Position numbers and translations under genes: made by a program. A stretch of DNA of 39,059 nucleotides from Manganibacter manganicus (GTDB lineage: Bacteria > Pseudomonadota > Alphaproteobacteria > Rhizobiales > Rhizobiaceae): contig NZ_MDET01000026.1 in the NCBI RefSeq assembly GCF_002075885.1, positions 1-39,059 of the forward strand, given 5' to 3'. This document shows, one piece after another, positions 16,531 through 25,660 of the stretch. The notes under the pieces were generated by a model. That model made no database searches. It saw only the letters and a list, made by a program, of their open reading frames with translations, and was not told the origin of the DNA. The number at the start of each line of letters is the position of its first letter. Positions within the stretch are counted from its first letter, which is position 1.

Positions 16531-16635
16531 GGACCCGATGAGGTTCGGCGTCCTGATGGGTGTTGATCGCTTCGGTTTCAGTCGCCGGGGCCGGTGCAGG
16601 GCGCCGGGTTCGGCGTCGCGGTGGCGGTTAGGCAT

Positions 16636-17029
16636 ATGTCGCTCAAGGATATTGTCGTTTTGTTGATTCGGCACGGCGAGCACAAGTCGCCTACGAATCG
16701 CCGTCGATCTTGCGCACGCTACGCGGCGCACCTGATCGGCGTTTATGTCGTGCCCGCTATCAGTCATGTTCATGACGGATTTGTGCGTGGCGAGCGGCAA
16801 TTCGCGCCGTCGGAGAACGCCGGCGCCGGGAGGAGGAACGTTTGGTTCTCGAGATTGGACGACATTTTGCCGATATTTCAAGGCGCAACGACCTTCCGGC
16901 AGAGTTCAGGCTCATCCTGACAGCCAGGACGATCGGAATGTTGTCCTCAATTCGCTCTACGCGGATCTCGTGATCGTCGCTAAGACGGAGCCGCACGGCC
17001 TGCCGCCACATTGGCTGCGCCAAAGTTGA
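16636..17029 (+). pseudogene. Universal stress protein gene, frameshifted and truncated
   Basis: The start M-S-L-K-D-I-V-V-L-L has the UspA beta-strand pattern. After two frameshifts the sequence resumes with R-L-R-I-A-V-D-L-A and then A-A-H-L-I-G-V-Y-V-V-P-A, and further on with S-L-Y-A-D-L-V-I-V-A-K-T-E-P, the core before the nucleotide-binding loop of UspA proteins. The glycine-rich C-terminal loop is missing. At least three frame changes make it non-functional. It is unrelated in detail to the intact UspA at 28342. Confidence 0.6.
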
Positions 17030-17341
17030 GATTGGGCAACTCAGTTCAAACGGTACCCAAGATCTACGTCCCAGAGCCATGCTGTGGCTGGATTGATGAT
17101 TTCTTCGACGACCTAGAGGCAACAGAGGGCGCAATCGTCCGCGCCCCGCCGTCTCGGAGTCACCCCCTTACAAGCCCGACAAGGAAGGCGGTTTGGCTGG
17201 GGCTGATCGTAGCTTCGTCGACAATCCAACAGAGGTGGTCCCGCCCGGTGAGACAGCTTGGCGGCTTGGCTAAGGTGGATCCGGGATGTTTCTACGCCGC
17301 AATCGGCTTCCTCGAAATCGCCTATCGCAACCGCGACGCGA
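17030..17341. other. Gap without recognisable gene
   Basis: Open frames exist on both strands, but none has recognisable motifs. It is probably decayed sequence between the broken stress gene and the LysR regulator. Confidence 0.4.
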
Positions 17342-18271
17342 CTACTCTTCAGCCGGCTTAGCCAAGCCCAGTCCAGCAACATCTTCCCTCAGCATGCGCA
17401 GTATCGACCTTACCGGGGCAAGCGACCGCATCGAACTGCGATAGGTGACGCCGCTCCTGATTGTCCACTCGTAGCCGCGCACGTTCAGCGCCGACAGGTC
17501 GGGATTGACGTCGAGGTGCAGCAGCGGCCGAGGCAGACTTGTGAGGAAGCCATTCCGCCGCACCAGTTCCAGGGCCAGTCCAAGCGATTCCGTGGATACG
17601 ACGGTCTTCGGACCTGCGATCCCTCTGAATTTGAACAGTCGGTCGATCTGCTCCCTGGCGATGCTGTCGTAACTGAGTATCACCCAGGGAAGCCGCGTCA
17701 GTTCCTCGGCTGCGACGTCGGTCTGCGCGGCGATCGGAGCGGCGCTTGAAGCCGCTATGCAGTTCGACTGGTCGTAGAGAAAGAGTTCCTCCAGCGTTTC
17801 GCCCCTTGTCTCGTCGGGATGCCGGAGGCCGCCCGCGTAGAGACTGATCTCGCCGGCCTGCAGCGCCGGGATCAGCAGGGTCCCCACTCCTGTCCGCACC
17901 GAGACGCGCAGATTTGGATAGTCGCGGGCAAGTCGGGCCAGCACCCTTGGCATGAACACCGCCGCGTAGGTCGGGCCGACTCCAATGCGCAGTTCCCCCT
18001 GCGCGCCGTCGCGCGTCGCGCTGAGTTCGATCAGGGATCCGTCCCATTCGGCCTGGATGTCGCGCGCACGTCTGTAGAAGACCTGCCCCATCTCGGTGAG
18101 AACGGCGCCGCGTGCCGACCGGTCGAACAGCGGCGTCCGGAGATGCTCCTCCAGCAGGCGCAGTGATTTCGACAGCGCCGGTTGACTTATGTTGAGGCTG
18201 CGCGCCGCGCTCTGGACGCTGCCGAACTCGGCCACTGCCAGGAAGTGCCGAATGCGCCAGATCTGATCCAT
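17342..18271 (-). CDS. LysR-family regulator of the sulfatase/transport operon
   Basis: This 309-residue regulator has an N-terminal winged HTH (F-L-A-V-A-E-F-G-S-V-Q-S-A-A-R-S-L-N-I-S-Q-P-A-L-S-K-S-L, written in two blocks at about residues 10-37) and a substrate-binding effector domain. It is divergent from the sulfatase gene with an 85-bp shared promoter, the usual layout for a LysR activator and its target. The effector is unknown; it may be the imported sulfate ester or its desulfated product. Confidence 0.93.
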   Translation of the reverse strand: MDQIWRIRHFLAVAEFGSVQSAARSLNISQPALSKSLRLLEEHLRTPLFDRSARGAVLTEMGQVFYRRARDIQAEWDGSLIELSATRDGAQGELRIGVGPTYAAVFMPRVLARLARDYPNLRVSVRTGVGTLLIPALQAGEISLYAGGLRHPDETRGETLEELFLYDQSNCIAASSAAPIAAQTDVAAEELTRLPWVILSYDSIAREQIDRLFKFRGIAGPKTVVSTESLGLALELVRRNGFLTSLPRPLLHLDVNPDLSALNVRGYEWTIRSGVTYRSSMRSLAPVRSILRMLREDVAGLGLAKPAEE

Positions 18272-18286
18272 AGATTTCAGTTATAT

Positions 18287-18298
18287 CCGATATATCGG
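18287..18298. promoter_or_regulatory. Palindromic LysR site between regulator and sulfatase operon
   Basis: CCGATATATCGG is a perfect 12-bp palindrome about midway between the divergent start codons (15 bp from lysR and 58 bp from the sulfatase ATG). It is set in a wider AT-rich dyad (ATAT on the left side). Its position is consistent with an autoregulatory LysR recognition site. Confidence 0.55.
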
Positions 18299-18356
18299 GA
18301 ACTATTACCCGCTCCGCTCCGGCGCGTCTAGGATGATCGCTAATGGGAGGAACTGC

Positions 18357-19880
18357 ATGCGTGCGATCTTCGTGCTCTTCGATTCGCTGAACCGCACCGC
18401 ACTCGGCTGCTATGGCGGCGAGCAGGTAGCGACGCCGAATTTCGACCGGTTCGCGCGCCGCGCCATGACCTTCGACAAGCACTATGCGGGTTCGCTTCCC
18501 TGCATTCCGGCGCGCCGGGACATTCACACCGGCCGTCTGAACTTCATGCACCGCTCGTGGGGGCCGCTCGAGCCTTTCGACAATTCGATGCCGGAAATCC
18601 TGAAGTCCTCCGGCGTCTACACTCACCTGATCAGCGATCATTTCCACTATTTCGAGGATGGCGGCGCGACCTATCACAGCCGATACCGGACATGGGAATT
18701 CGTCCGGGGTCAGGAATACGACCCGTGGATCGCCATGATCGAACCTCCGATCGAGCGCTTCAAGGAGATGTATTCGGATCGGCACTACAACGTGCCGACC
18801 GAGCCCAAGCGGCGCCAACACCAGATCAACCGCGAGAAGATTGCGCTGGAAGAGGAGTTTCCCGGCCCGCAATGCTTCGAGCGGACGTTCCGCTTCCTGG
18901 ACGACAACCGCCGCGCCGACAACTGGATGCTGCACCTGGAATGCTTCGATCCGCACGAACCCTTCCATGCCCCGGACCGATACAAGGATGCCTATCGGAC
19001 CGCCTATAACGGCCCGATCCTCGACTGGCCCAAATATGCTCCAGTCCGAGAGAACGCGACCGAGATCGCCGAGATCAGGGCAAACTATGCGGCGCTCGTA
19101 GCCATGTGCGACGCCTATTTCGGCAAGCTGCTCGACTATTTCGATGAGCACGATCTGTGGAAGGATACCTGCCTTATCCTCACCACCGATCACGGGTTCC
19201 TGCTTTCCGAACACGACTGGTGGGGCAAGAATCTGACTCCCTACTACGAGGAGATTTCGCATATCCCGCTGATCATGCATCACCCTCGCTTCGCTGACCG
19301 CGCCGGCGCGCGCATCGCTGGGCTGACGCAGACGACGGACCTGATGCCGACGCTTCTCGACATCTTCGACCGCCCCTGCCCGCCCGAGGTCACCGGCCGC
19401 TCGCTGTTGCCGCTGATGGCCGGCGCCCCGGGACCGGACGCCATCATCTTCGGCATGTTCGGCGGGCCGATCGGCGTCACGGATGGCGAATACAGCTATT
19501 TCCGTTATCCGGAGAACCTCTTTGACGAGCGGCTCGGCGAATACACGCTGATGCCGACCCACATGACCGGCTTCTTCAATGGCGACGAGATGAAGACAGC
19601 CGCGCTGGCCGAACCATTCGACTTTACTAAGGGGCAAAAGCTGCTGCGTTATGATGCGCTCAACGAGGCACGGCGACCACCCGGACTGGACGGCACGAAG
19701 TTCGGCGCCTTCAAGTCCGCGATCTATCACAATGCGAGCGATCCAAATCAGCTCAACCCGATTCACGATCCGGCGGTGGAGGCTCGGCTGCGCCAAACGG
19801 CGATCCGCATCCTGCGTGAGCACGATGCGCCGCCGGAATATTTCGGGTGGATGTCGCTCGACACGGCCGCGGCGGAATAA
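18357..19880 (+). CDS. Sulfatase (type I, formylglycine), probably cytoplasmic
   Basis: This 507-residue alkaline phosphatase-superfamily sulfatase has an N-terminal metal Asp (F-D-S, Asp9), the formylglycine motif C-I-P-A-R at 49-53 followed by T-G-R at 58-60, and a second metal site D-H-G at 278-280 with E-H-D-W-W-G-K. Cys49 would be converted to formylglycine by an enzyme not encoded here. The protein starts directly at the first beta strand with no signal peptide or lipobox, so it should act in the cytoplasm. GGGAGGA precedes the ATG at 18357; the in-frame ATG at 18333 is less likely. It is first in an operon with a sugar ABC importer. Confidence 0.92.
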   Translation: MRAIFVLFDSLNRTALGCYGGEQVATPNFDRFARRAMTFDKHYAGSLPCIPARRDIHTGRLNFMHRSWGPLEPFDNSMPEILKSSGVYTHLISDHFHYFEDGGATYHSRYRTWEFVRGQEYDPWIAMIEPPIERFKEMYSDRHYNVPTEPKRRQHQINREKIALEEEFPGPQCFERTFRFLDDNRRADNWMLHLECFDPHEPFHAPDRYKDAYRTAYNGPILDWPKYAPVRENATEIAEIRANYAALVAMCDAYFGKLLDYFDEHDLWKDTCLILTTDHGFLLSEHDWWGKNLTPYYEEISHIPLIMHHPRFADRAGARIAGLTQTTDLMPTLLDIFDRPCPPEVTGRSLLPLMAGAPGPDAIIFGMFGGPIGVTDGEYSYFRYPENLFDERLGEYTLMPTHMTGFFNGDEMKTAALAEPFDFTKGQKLLRYDALNEARRPPGLDGTKFGAFKSAIYHNASDPNQLNPIHDPAVEARLRQTAIRILREHDAPPEYFGWMSLDTAAAE

Positions 19881-19903
19881 TCAAACAAAGGGAGGAAATC
19901 GCA

Positions 19904-21244
19904 ATGCAGTCTTTCATCACCCCATTCTCGCGCCGGAGCATGCTACGCGCCTGCGCGGCCGCCTTCATCGTCGCGGCAGGCGCCGGCGCAGCCCTTGCCC
20001 AGAGCCAGCCGCCGATCACGATGGCGATCAACCAGTCGCCATGGCTCAACTCGTTCGTCGCCATGGTCGACGAATACGAGAAGGAGACCGGGAACAAGGT
20101 CGAGCTCGATGTCACGCCTTTCGGCGGCCTCCTTGAAAAAATCCGCAACTCCGTGCGAGGCGCCCAGGGCGCCTACGACATTGTCAACGTAAATTCGCTC
20201 TGGCTGTCCGAGATTTATTCGGGCGGGTTCCTCGCCCCCCTCGGCGACGTCCAGGCAGGCTATGGGCTGCCCGAGGGCGTGCTGACCTACGGCGACACGA
20301 CAAACTGGGACGCCGAGGCCGGCACATTTGCCGGTGGCGGCGCGCTAATGGGCGTGCCGGTCAACGGCAACGTGCAGGTGCTCTACTACAACACCGACAT
20401 CTACGCGAAGCTCGGCCTGCAGCCGCCCAAGACGTGGGACGAACTCCTCGCCAACGCACAGGCAATCCAGAATGAGGGGGAGGCCTATGGTTTCGTGCCG
20501 CGTGCCGCCCGAGACTCGATCGTCTACAACTTCACTCCCTACCTCTTCAGCCATGACGCGGCCTTCTTCAGGATCGCCGGTTCTGGCAAGGCCGATGTCG
20601 TCGTCAACAGCCCCGAAGCCCTCAAGGCGCTGGAAACCTATGTGAAGCTGGCCACGGAATCAGGCCCTCCCGGACCCGGCAACATCGCACAGGGCGAACT
20701 GATCCAGCTTCTAGCCACCGGCAAGGGCGCGCAGGCGATTGCCGTCATCGCCGCCTGGGGACAGCTCGAAGACCCCAATGCTTCGCGCGTCGTGGGAAAG
20801 ATCGACGCCGCGCTGCTGCCCGCCGGTCCGGCCGGCACGGTCGCATCGAGCGCCGGCCATTGGGTGGCCGGCATCCCAAGGAACGTCCCACCCGAGAAAC
20901 AGAAGGCAGCCCTAGCATTTCTCGACTGGTTTGCCGCCAAGGAGCGGCAGGTCGACTACGTGCGGGCCGGCGGCGTACCGGTCAGGGGCGACATAACTGG
21001 GGCTGATCTTGGCGATGACGCGGCGTTCCGGTTCATCGGCGCCTATTCGCAAAATGCCCAGCACGCGGTGATGGGTCTACCCTTTGCGCAGGCCGCGGAG
21101 GCCTCCGACGCCATGGCGCTCAGTCTCAACCGCGCCGTAATCGGCGAGATGACGCCGGCCCAGGCACTCAACCAGGCCGCCGCCGATCTGGCCGGCGTCC
21201 TCGAGCGCAACGGCTTCGCCGTCACGAAGCTTCCGGATCTGTAG
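19904..21244 (+). CDS. ABC transporter substrate-binding protein, family 1 (carbohydrate type)
   Basis: This 446-residue periplasmic protein has a signal peptide starting S-R-R-S-M-L (a possible Tat motif) and ending A-L-A-Q near residue 32. The mature part has the cluster-B/MalE-like pattern (Y-E-K-E-T-G-N-K-V-E, N-G-N-V-Q-V-L-Y-Y-N-T-D-I-Y-A-K-L-G, P-K-T-W-D-E-L). It captures the substrate for the permeases that follow. GGAGGA precedes the ATG at 19904; an upstream in-frame ATG at 19847 overlaps the sulfatase and is rejected. The linked sulfatase suggests a sulfated sugar, but this is inference. Confidence 0.93.
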   Translation: MQSFITPFSRRSMLRACAAAFIVAAGAGAALAQSQPPITMAINQSPWLNSFVAMVDEYEKETGNKVELDVTPFGGLLEKIRNSVRGAQGAYDIVNVNSLWLSEIYSGGFLAPLGDVQAGYGLPEGVLTYGDTTNWDAEAGTFAGGGALMGVPVNGNVQVLYYNTDIYAKLGLQPPKTWDELLANAQAIQNEGEAYGFVPRAARDSIVYNFTPYLFSHDAAFFRIAGSGKADVVVNSPEALKALETYVKLATESGPPGPGNIAQGELIQLLATGKGAQAIAVIAAWGQLEDPNASRVVGKIDAALLPAGPAGTVASSAGHWVAGIPRNVPPEKQKAALAFLDWFAAKERQVDYVRAGGVPVRGDITGADLGDDAAFRFIGAYSQNAQHAVMGLPFAQAAEASDAMALSLNRAVIGEMTPAQALNQAAADLAGVLERNGFAVTKLPDL

Positions 21245-21298
21245 TGAGAGGCGGCGCCGGCTGCGGCCAGCGGTCACTCCCGGGGCAGGATCGATGCG

Positions 21299-22219
21299 AT
21301 GATTTCCAATGAGCCAAGCTACAAGGAGCGGCGCAACAAGCGTTGGATCGCGATCTCGCTGCTGCCCGCGGTCGCACTGTTCATCGTTCTAACCGCGTTC
21401 CCGGTCGTCAATCTTCTGGCGTTGAGCTTCTTCCATGTCGAATGGCGCGAGGCGACCTCGGCTTTCTCCTTCGTCGGCCTCGACAATTACCACCGGCTAT
21501 TTTCAACCGAAAAAGTGTTCTGGGACGGCGTGCGCAATACGGCCTTCTTCGCCGTGACCGCCGTGTCCTGCCAGATGGTGCTCGGTTTCTCGATGGCGCT
21601 CGCCGTGCGAACAGCCGGATCCTACGGAAGGGCCATGCTGACAGGCATCTTCCTGCTGCCGATCGTCGTTCCGCCGATCGTCATCGGCACCATGTGGCGC
21701 CTCATCATGGGGCGTGAGTTCGGGCTGGCCAACATGCTTCTCAGGCTTCTGGGACTCGGGCCGGTCGACTGGCTCGGCAACCCCGATATCGCACTCGCCT
21801 CGGTCATCTTCGTCGACATCTGGCACTGGACGCCCTTCGTCTTCCTGCTGATGCTGGCCGGGCTCGAGTCGCTCGATGGCGAGGTCATCGAGGCGGCCCG
21901 AATGGACACGAGAAGCCGTTGTCAGCAGATTCGTCACGTCGTGCTGCCGATGATGATGCCGACCATCATCGTCACGCTGCTGTTTCGCGTGATCCTGTCC
22001 TTCAAAGTATTCGACGAGGTTTACCTTCTGACGTCCGGTGGCCCCGGCACCGCCACGGAAGTCGTCAACTTCTCGATCTATCGCACCTTCTTCCGCCAGG
22101 ACCAGGTCGGATATGGCTCGGCGATGTCGATCGTCACGCTATTTGCGATCACCGTCGTCATCATCCTTGCGCGCGGCTTGGCGCAACGCCGCGCCGCGCA
22201 GCGGAGTACTGTGTCATGA
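21299..22219 (+). CDS. ABC sugar permease, MalF/UgpA type
   Basis: This 306-residue protein has six predicted membrane helices and the cytoplasmic EAA loop E-A-A-R-M-D-T-R-S-R-C-Q-Q near residues 199-211, which contacts the ATPase. The loop has T-R where most family members have G-A, a mild oddity. It is followed by the V-Y-L-L-T-S-G-G-P region typical of MalF. The stop overlaps the second permease start (ATGA), so the pair should be made in equal amounts and form a heterodimer. Confidence 0.93.
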   Translation: MISNEPSYKERRNKRWIAISLLPAVALFIVLTAFPVVNLLALSFFHVEWREATSAFSFVGLDNYHRLFSTEKVFWDGVRNTAFFAVTAVSCQMVLGFSMALAVRTAGSYGRAMLTGIFLLPIVVPPIVIGTMWRLIMGREFGLANMLLRLLGLGPVDWLGNPDIALASVIFVDIWHWTPFVFLLMLAGLESLDGEVIEAARMDTRSRCQQIRHVVLPMMMPTIIVTLLFRVILSFKVFDEVYLLTSGGPGTATEVVNFSIYRTFFRQDQVGYGSAMSIVTLFAITVVIILARGLAQRRAAQRSTVS

Positions 22220-23043
22220 CGTTGCGTCTCGGCTCCCGTATCCTTGCCAACACCGTCGTGTGGGGTTATGCGCTGGTCATCCTCGGGCCGACGCTATGGG
22301 TGCTGTCCAACGCCTTCAAGTTCAAGATCGACATCATCACCGGCGCCACCATTTCTCCATTCACCTGGATTAATTTCCACGAACTCCTGTTCTCGCGCCA
22401 GTCCGATTTCCTCACGAACCTCCTCAACAGCGCGGTGATTGGGATCGCCTCTACGGCGATCGTCATCGTCGTCGCGACGATGGCGGCCTTCACGCTGACC
22501 TGCCTCAATGTGCGTCCCTGGGTGCGCTGGGCGCTGCTCGGCTGGGCGCTGCTGTTCCACATGCTGCCGACGCTCACCTTCGTGGGCTCCTGGTACCTTA
22601 TGTTCTCGTCGGTCGGGCTGCATGGCACCTACTTTGCCGTGATCATGACGCATGCCGTGCACAACCTGCCGATGGCGCTGTTCCTGATGATGAGCTTCGT
22701 CGGGGCGCTGCCGCGCGAACTGATCCAGGCGGCAAGGATGGATGGCTGCAGCTACGGGCAGGTGTTCTGGCGCATCGCCTTCCCGCTCGTGCGCGGCGGC
22801 ATGATCGCCGCAACCGCGCTCACCTTCATCTTCTCGTGGAGCGACTTCGCCATCTCGCTGACCCTCACGTCGCGCGACACGATGACGGTGCCCGTGGCGA
22901 TCGCGACGTTCGCGCAGGAATACGACATCCGCTACGGAGAGATGGCCGCCGGAACGCTGCTCTCGATCGTTCCGGCGCTGTTGCTCATTCTGCTCGGACA
23001 GAACTTCATCGTGCGCGGCCTGCTTGCGGGCGCCGTGAAATGA
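22216..23043 (+). CDS. ABC sugar permease, MalG/UgpE type
   Basis: This 275-residue protein has six membrane helices and the EAA loop Q-A-A-R-M-D-G-C-S-Y-G-Q near residues 172-183. The ATG at 22216 overlaps the previous stop. A much longer upstream frame lies inside the first permease gene and is not used. It is the second transmembrane subunit of the importer. Confidence 0.93.
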   Translation: MTLRLGSRILANTVVWGYALVILGPTLWVLSNAFKFKIDIITGATISPFTWINFHELLFSRQSDFLTNLLNSAVIGIASTAIVIVVATMAAFTLTCLNVRPWVRWALLGWALLFHMLPTLTFVGSWYLMFSSVGLHGTYFAVIMTHAVHNLPMALFLMMSFVGALPRELIQAARMDGCSYGQVFWRIAFPLVRGGMIAATALTFIFSWSDFAISLTLTSRDTMTVPVAIATFAQEYDIRYGEMAAGTLLSIVPALLLILLGQNFIVRGLLAGAVK

Positions 23044-23086
23044 GCGTCTCGAGGCCGATACGGCCCAGCCGGCGCGGGAGACATTG

Positions 23087-24172
23087 ATGGCCGACGTCAC
23101 TATCCAGGGATTCCAGAAATTCTACGGCAGCGTCGAAGTCATTCCACCGCTCGACCTTGAGATCCGAACGGGCGAGTTCGTGGTGCTTGTGGGCCCGTCG
23201 GGAAGCGGCAAGTCGACGCTGCTGCGGATGATCGCCGGCCTGGAGAAGATCGACGCCGGAACCGTCTCGATCGACGGCGAGGACATCACCGGCCGCGATC
23301 CCGGCGACCGCGACATGGCGATGGTGTTCCAGTCCTATGCGCTCTATCCGCACATGACGGTTGCCGAGAACATGACTTTTGCGTTGCGAATGCGCGGCAC
23401 AGGGGACGCGGTGATCCGGGAGCGCCTGACCGAGGCGCTGCGCATGCTCTCTCTTGAAGGCTACGAAAACAGAAAACCCGCGCAGCTTTCTGGCGGCCAG
23501 CGCCAGCGCGTCGCGATGGGGCGCGCTATCGTGCGCCAACCGCGTGTATTCCTGTTCGACGAGCCGCTGTCGAACCTTGACGCCAAACTGCGCGCCCGCA
23601 CGCGGCTGGAGCTGCGTGAACTGCACGACCGGCTCGGCGCGACGTCGATCTTCGTCACGCACGATCAGATCGAGGCGATGACGATGGCCGATCGCATCGT
23701 ATTGCTAGATCACGGACGCATCCAGCAGATCGGCTCGCCGCGCGAAATCTACGAGGAGCCACGCAACCGCTTCGTCGCGAGCTTCATCGGCTCGCCCGAG
23801 ATCAACCTTCTGGAGGGCAGCCTCCATGTCGACGGCGACACGATAATCTTCAACGGTCTGACGTTGCCCGGAAGGAAAGCCGAGATGCCGACCGGCGGCG
23901 AATATACGCTTGGCATCCGACCGGAAGCCTTCGACGTCTCGGCCGAGCCGCTCGCCGGGACCGCGCCTCTCGCGATCCGCGCCGTCGAATACACTGGATC
24001 GGACGTCTTTGTCTTCGGAACCATCGATGCGGGACCGTTGACCGTCAAGCTGCCGGCCGAAGGTCATTCCCTGAGAGACGGCATCGGAGCCGGCACCATC
24101 ATCCACGTCAGGCCGAGAGCCGAGGGATGGCATCTCTTCGATCGATCGGGCCAGCGCGTGGTGAAGACATAG
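23087..24172 (+). CDS. ABC sugar importer ATPase, MalK/UgpC type
   Basis: This 361-residue ATPase carries Walker A G-P-S-G-S-G-K-S-T at 36-44, Q-loop F-Q-S-Y-A-L-Y-P-H-M at 81-90, signature L-S-G-G-Q at 134-138, Walker B V-F-L-F-D-E-P at 154-160, a switch His in T-H-D-Q, and a C-terminal TOBE domain. It powers the importer formed with the two permeases. The ATG at 23087 with GGGAG upstream is preferred over a TTG one codon earlier. It is separated by 43 bp from the permease and 12 bp from the next gene. Confidence 0.95.
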   Translation: MADVTIQGFQKFYGSVEVIPPLDLEIRTGEFVVLVGPSGSGKSTLLRMIAGLEKIDAGTVSIDGEDITGRDPGDRDMAMVFQSYALYPHMTVAENMTFALRMRGTGDAVIRERLTEALRMLSLEGYENRKPAQLSGGQRQRVAMGRAIVRQPRVFLFDEPLSNLDAKLRARTRLELRELHDRLGATSIFVTHDQIEAMTMADRIVLLDHGRIQQIGSPREIYEEPRNRFVASFIGSPEINLLEGSLHVDGDTIIFNGLTLPGRKAEMPTGGEYTLGIRPEAFDVSAEPLAGTAPLAIRAVEYTGSDVFVFGTIDAGPLTVKLPAEGHSLRDGIGAGTIIHVRPRAEGWHLFDRSGQRVVKT

Positions 24173-24184
24173 AAGCCGGCATCA

Positions 24185-25135
24185 ATGACAGCGAAACGGA
24201 CGGCACCCACGGCGAAAGCGCTCCGCGCGCTTGTCGGTGATTTGAGGCAGATCGCCAGCGTCAAGCGGTTCGTCCTTTCGGACGGACCGGAAGCAGGCAT
24301 CGAGACACTTGCCTTCTCAACTGGCGGCGGCCTCGATTTCTGGGTCACGGCGGGACGGGGGATGGACATCGCCACCCTGTCGTGGCGCGGCATTCAACTC
24401 GCATGGCAGAGCCCAGCGGGTTTTCGGATTCCGTCCGCCGGGGCCGGCGCAGGCGACAAGGCTTTCAACCGCGCCTTCGGGGGCTTTCTCAATACTTGTG
24501 GGTTCGAGCACATCCGCCAGCCGGCGGACGGGCATCCCCTGCATGGCTCGGCGCCTTTCACGCCGGCGCGCCTCAACGGCTACGGCGAGGACTGGAACAC
24601 AGCCGAACCTCTCCTCTACTGCGAGGGCGAGTTCGTCGTGTGGACATTGGGCGGAGGCGGCCATCGCCTTCATCGCCGTATTGAGACCCCCATTGGCGGA
24701 TCGACGCTCCGGATCGTCGATACAGTCGAGGTGATCGGACCAGATCCGGCACCGATCATGGCGCTTTATCACTTCAACCTGGGCTATCCGCTGCATCGGG
24801 AGGGCACCGAGATCAGCCTCGACGGTGTCGTGTTGACAGGCCCGCTGCCACGGCACGAGCCGGCCCCCGCGCAATCGACTCTGCACGTGGCTCCTCCTGG
24901 CCGAGTAGTCTGCCGCGTCGATGGCGGCGGGGCGACCGTCGCGTTCCGCTGGTCGACCGATACCTTGCCCTGGCTTCAGCTTTGGCGGGACTTGCGGCCC
25001 CGTTGCGGTGTGCTGTCTATCGAGCCCTGTTCTATTGCAAGGTCGGAAGACGGCAGGAACGAACCTGTCTCCTTCACCGAACCGGGACAGTCGCTTCGAT
25101 TCGAGATTGAAGTGATTCTGGCTGATGTAGCCTGA
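24185..25135 (+). CDS. DUF4432 aldose 1-epimerase-like protein
   Basis: This 316-residue protein of the galactose mutarotase superfamily shows the DUF4432 marks: G-R-G-M-D-I-A near residue 58, L-N-T-C-G-F-E-H, H-G-S-A-P-F-T-P-A near 121-129, and A-L-Y-H-F-N-L-G-Y-P-L near 196. DUF4432 proteins sit in sugar catabolic and transport operons and are thought to act on sugars or their anomers; no exact reaction is established to my knowledge. It is the last gene of the operon. Its presence supports a carbohydrate substrate for the sulfatase and transporter. Confidence 0.88.
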   Translation: MTAKRTAPTAKALRALVGDLRQIASVKRFVLSDGPEAGIETLAFSTGGGLDFWVTAGRGMDIATLSWRGIQLAWQSPAGFRIPSAGAGAGDKAFNRAFGGFLNTCGFEHIRQPADGHPLHGSAPFTPARLNGYGEDWNTAEPLLYCEGEFVVWTLGGGGHRLHRRIETPIGGSTLRIVDTVEVIGPDPAPIMALYHFNLGYPLHREGTEISLDGVVLTGPLPRHEPAPAQSTLHVAPPGRVVCRVDGGGATVAFRWSTDTLPWLQLWRDLRPRCGVLSIEPCSIARSEDGRNEPVSFTEPGQSLRFEIEVILADVA

Positions 25136-25174
25136 CAGTGCTGTGTCCCTATCGCATTGGCGTTGATGGGATGG

Positions 25175-25581
25175 ACGCCCCAGAGAAGCCCACTTGGTTT
25201 CGAGATAGAGCAGTTCGGGTGCGACGTGTTCGGAAAAGAGCTCCGTCAGCGGACTGAAGGATTTGCCCTCGCCGGCAGTGCAAGCACAACGGTGCAGCCG
25301 CGGACTGGAAATCGGCACGTCGCTGAATGGCGTGCGGAAGCGATCACCGCGCGGCCTTGCTCCGCTGGGAACGGCCGCAATGTGAGCAGCATCGCCGTTC
25401 TGCGGCAAAGCTCGCTGCTTGCGCCGCGACCATATGTTCCTGCAGGCGGCCAGATCCTTGGCCTCGGCGAGCGACAGGCCGATTGCCTCAAGCCGATCAT
25501 GGGGTTTGTCGAGACTCAGACCCCTTCCTCGCAAACGCAGCCGTCTGCCATGGCGATCCGCAGCTTGAGTTCAATCTTCAT
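25175..25581 (-). pseudogene. ISKra4-family transposase, N-terminal fragment
   Basis: Minus-strand frames read M-K-I-E-L-K-L-R-I-A-M-A-D-G from 25581, then after a stop and frameshifts R-L-E-A-I-G-L-S-L-A-E-A-K, R-T-P-F-S-D-V-P-I-S-S-P-R-L-H-R-C, and L-F-S-E-H-V-A-P-E-L-L-Y-L-E-T-K-W-A-S-L. This is the start of ISKra4-type transposases. The Y-L-E-T-K-W-A-S-L motif ends at a break, and the DDE core is absent. Confidence 0.68.
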
Positions 25582-25660
25582 CGCCTGCCTTTCAATCCAA
25601 TTTTGCAGAATGCTTGGGAGGGGAAAGGAGCCGTGCTTTCGGTTCCTCAGCGGCGATCAT

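Noticed and set aside
17358..19823. An 821-codon open frame on the minus strand opposite the LysR and sulfatase genes
   Set aside because: Its translation is low-complexity and lacks motifs. It is antisense to a sulfatase with clear catalytic residues and overlaps lysR in another frame. Long antisense frames are common in high-GC DNA.
24317..25534. A 405-codon minus-strand frame opposite DUF4432
   Set aside because: Only its first part, the ISKra4 fragment, is meaningful. The remainder is antisense to a well-supported gene.
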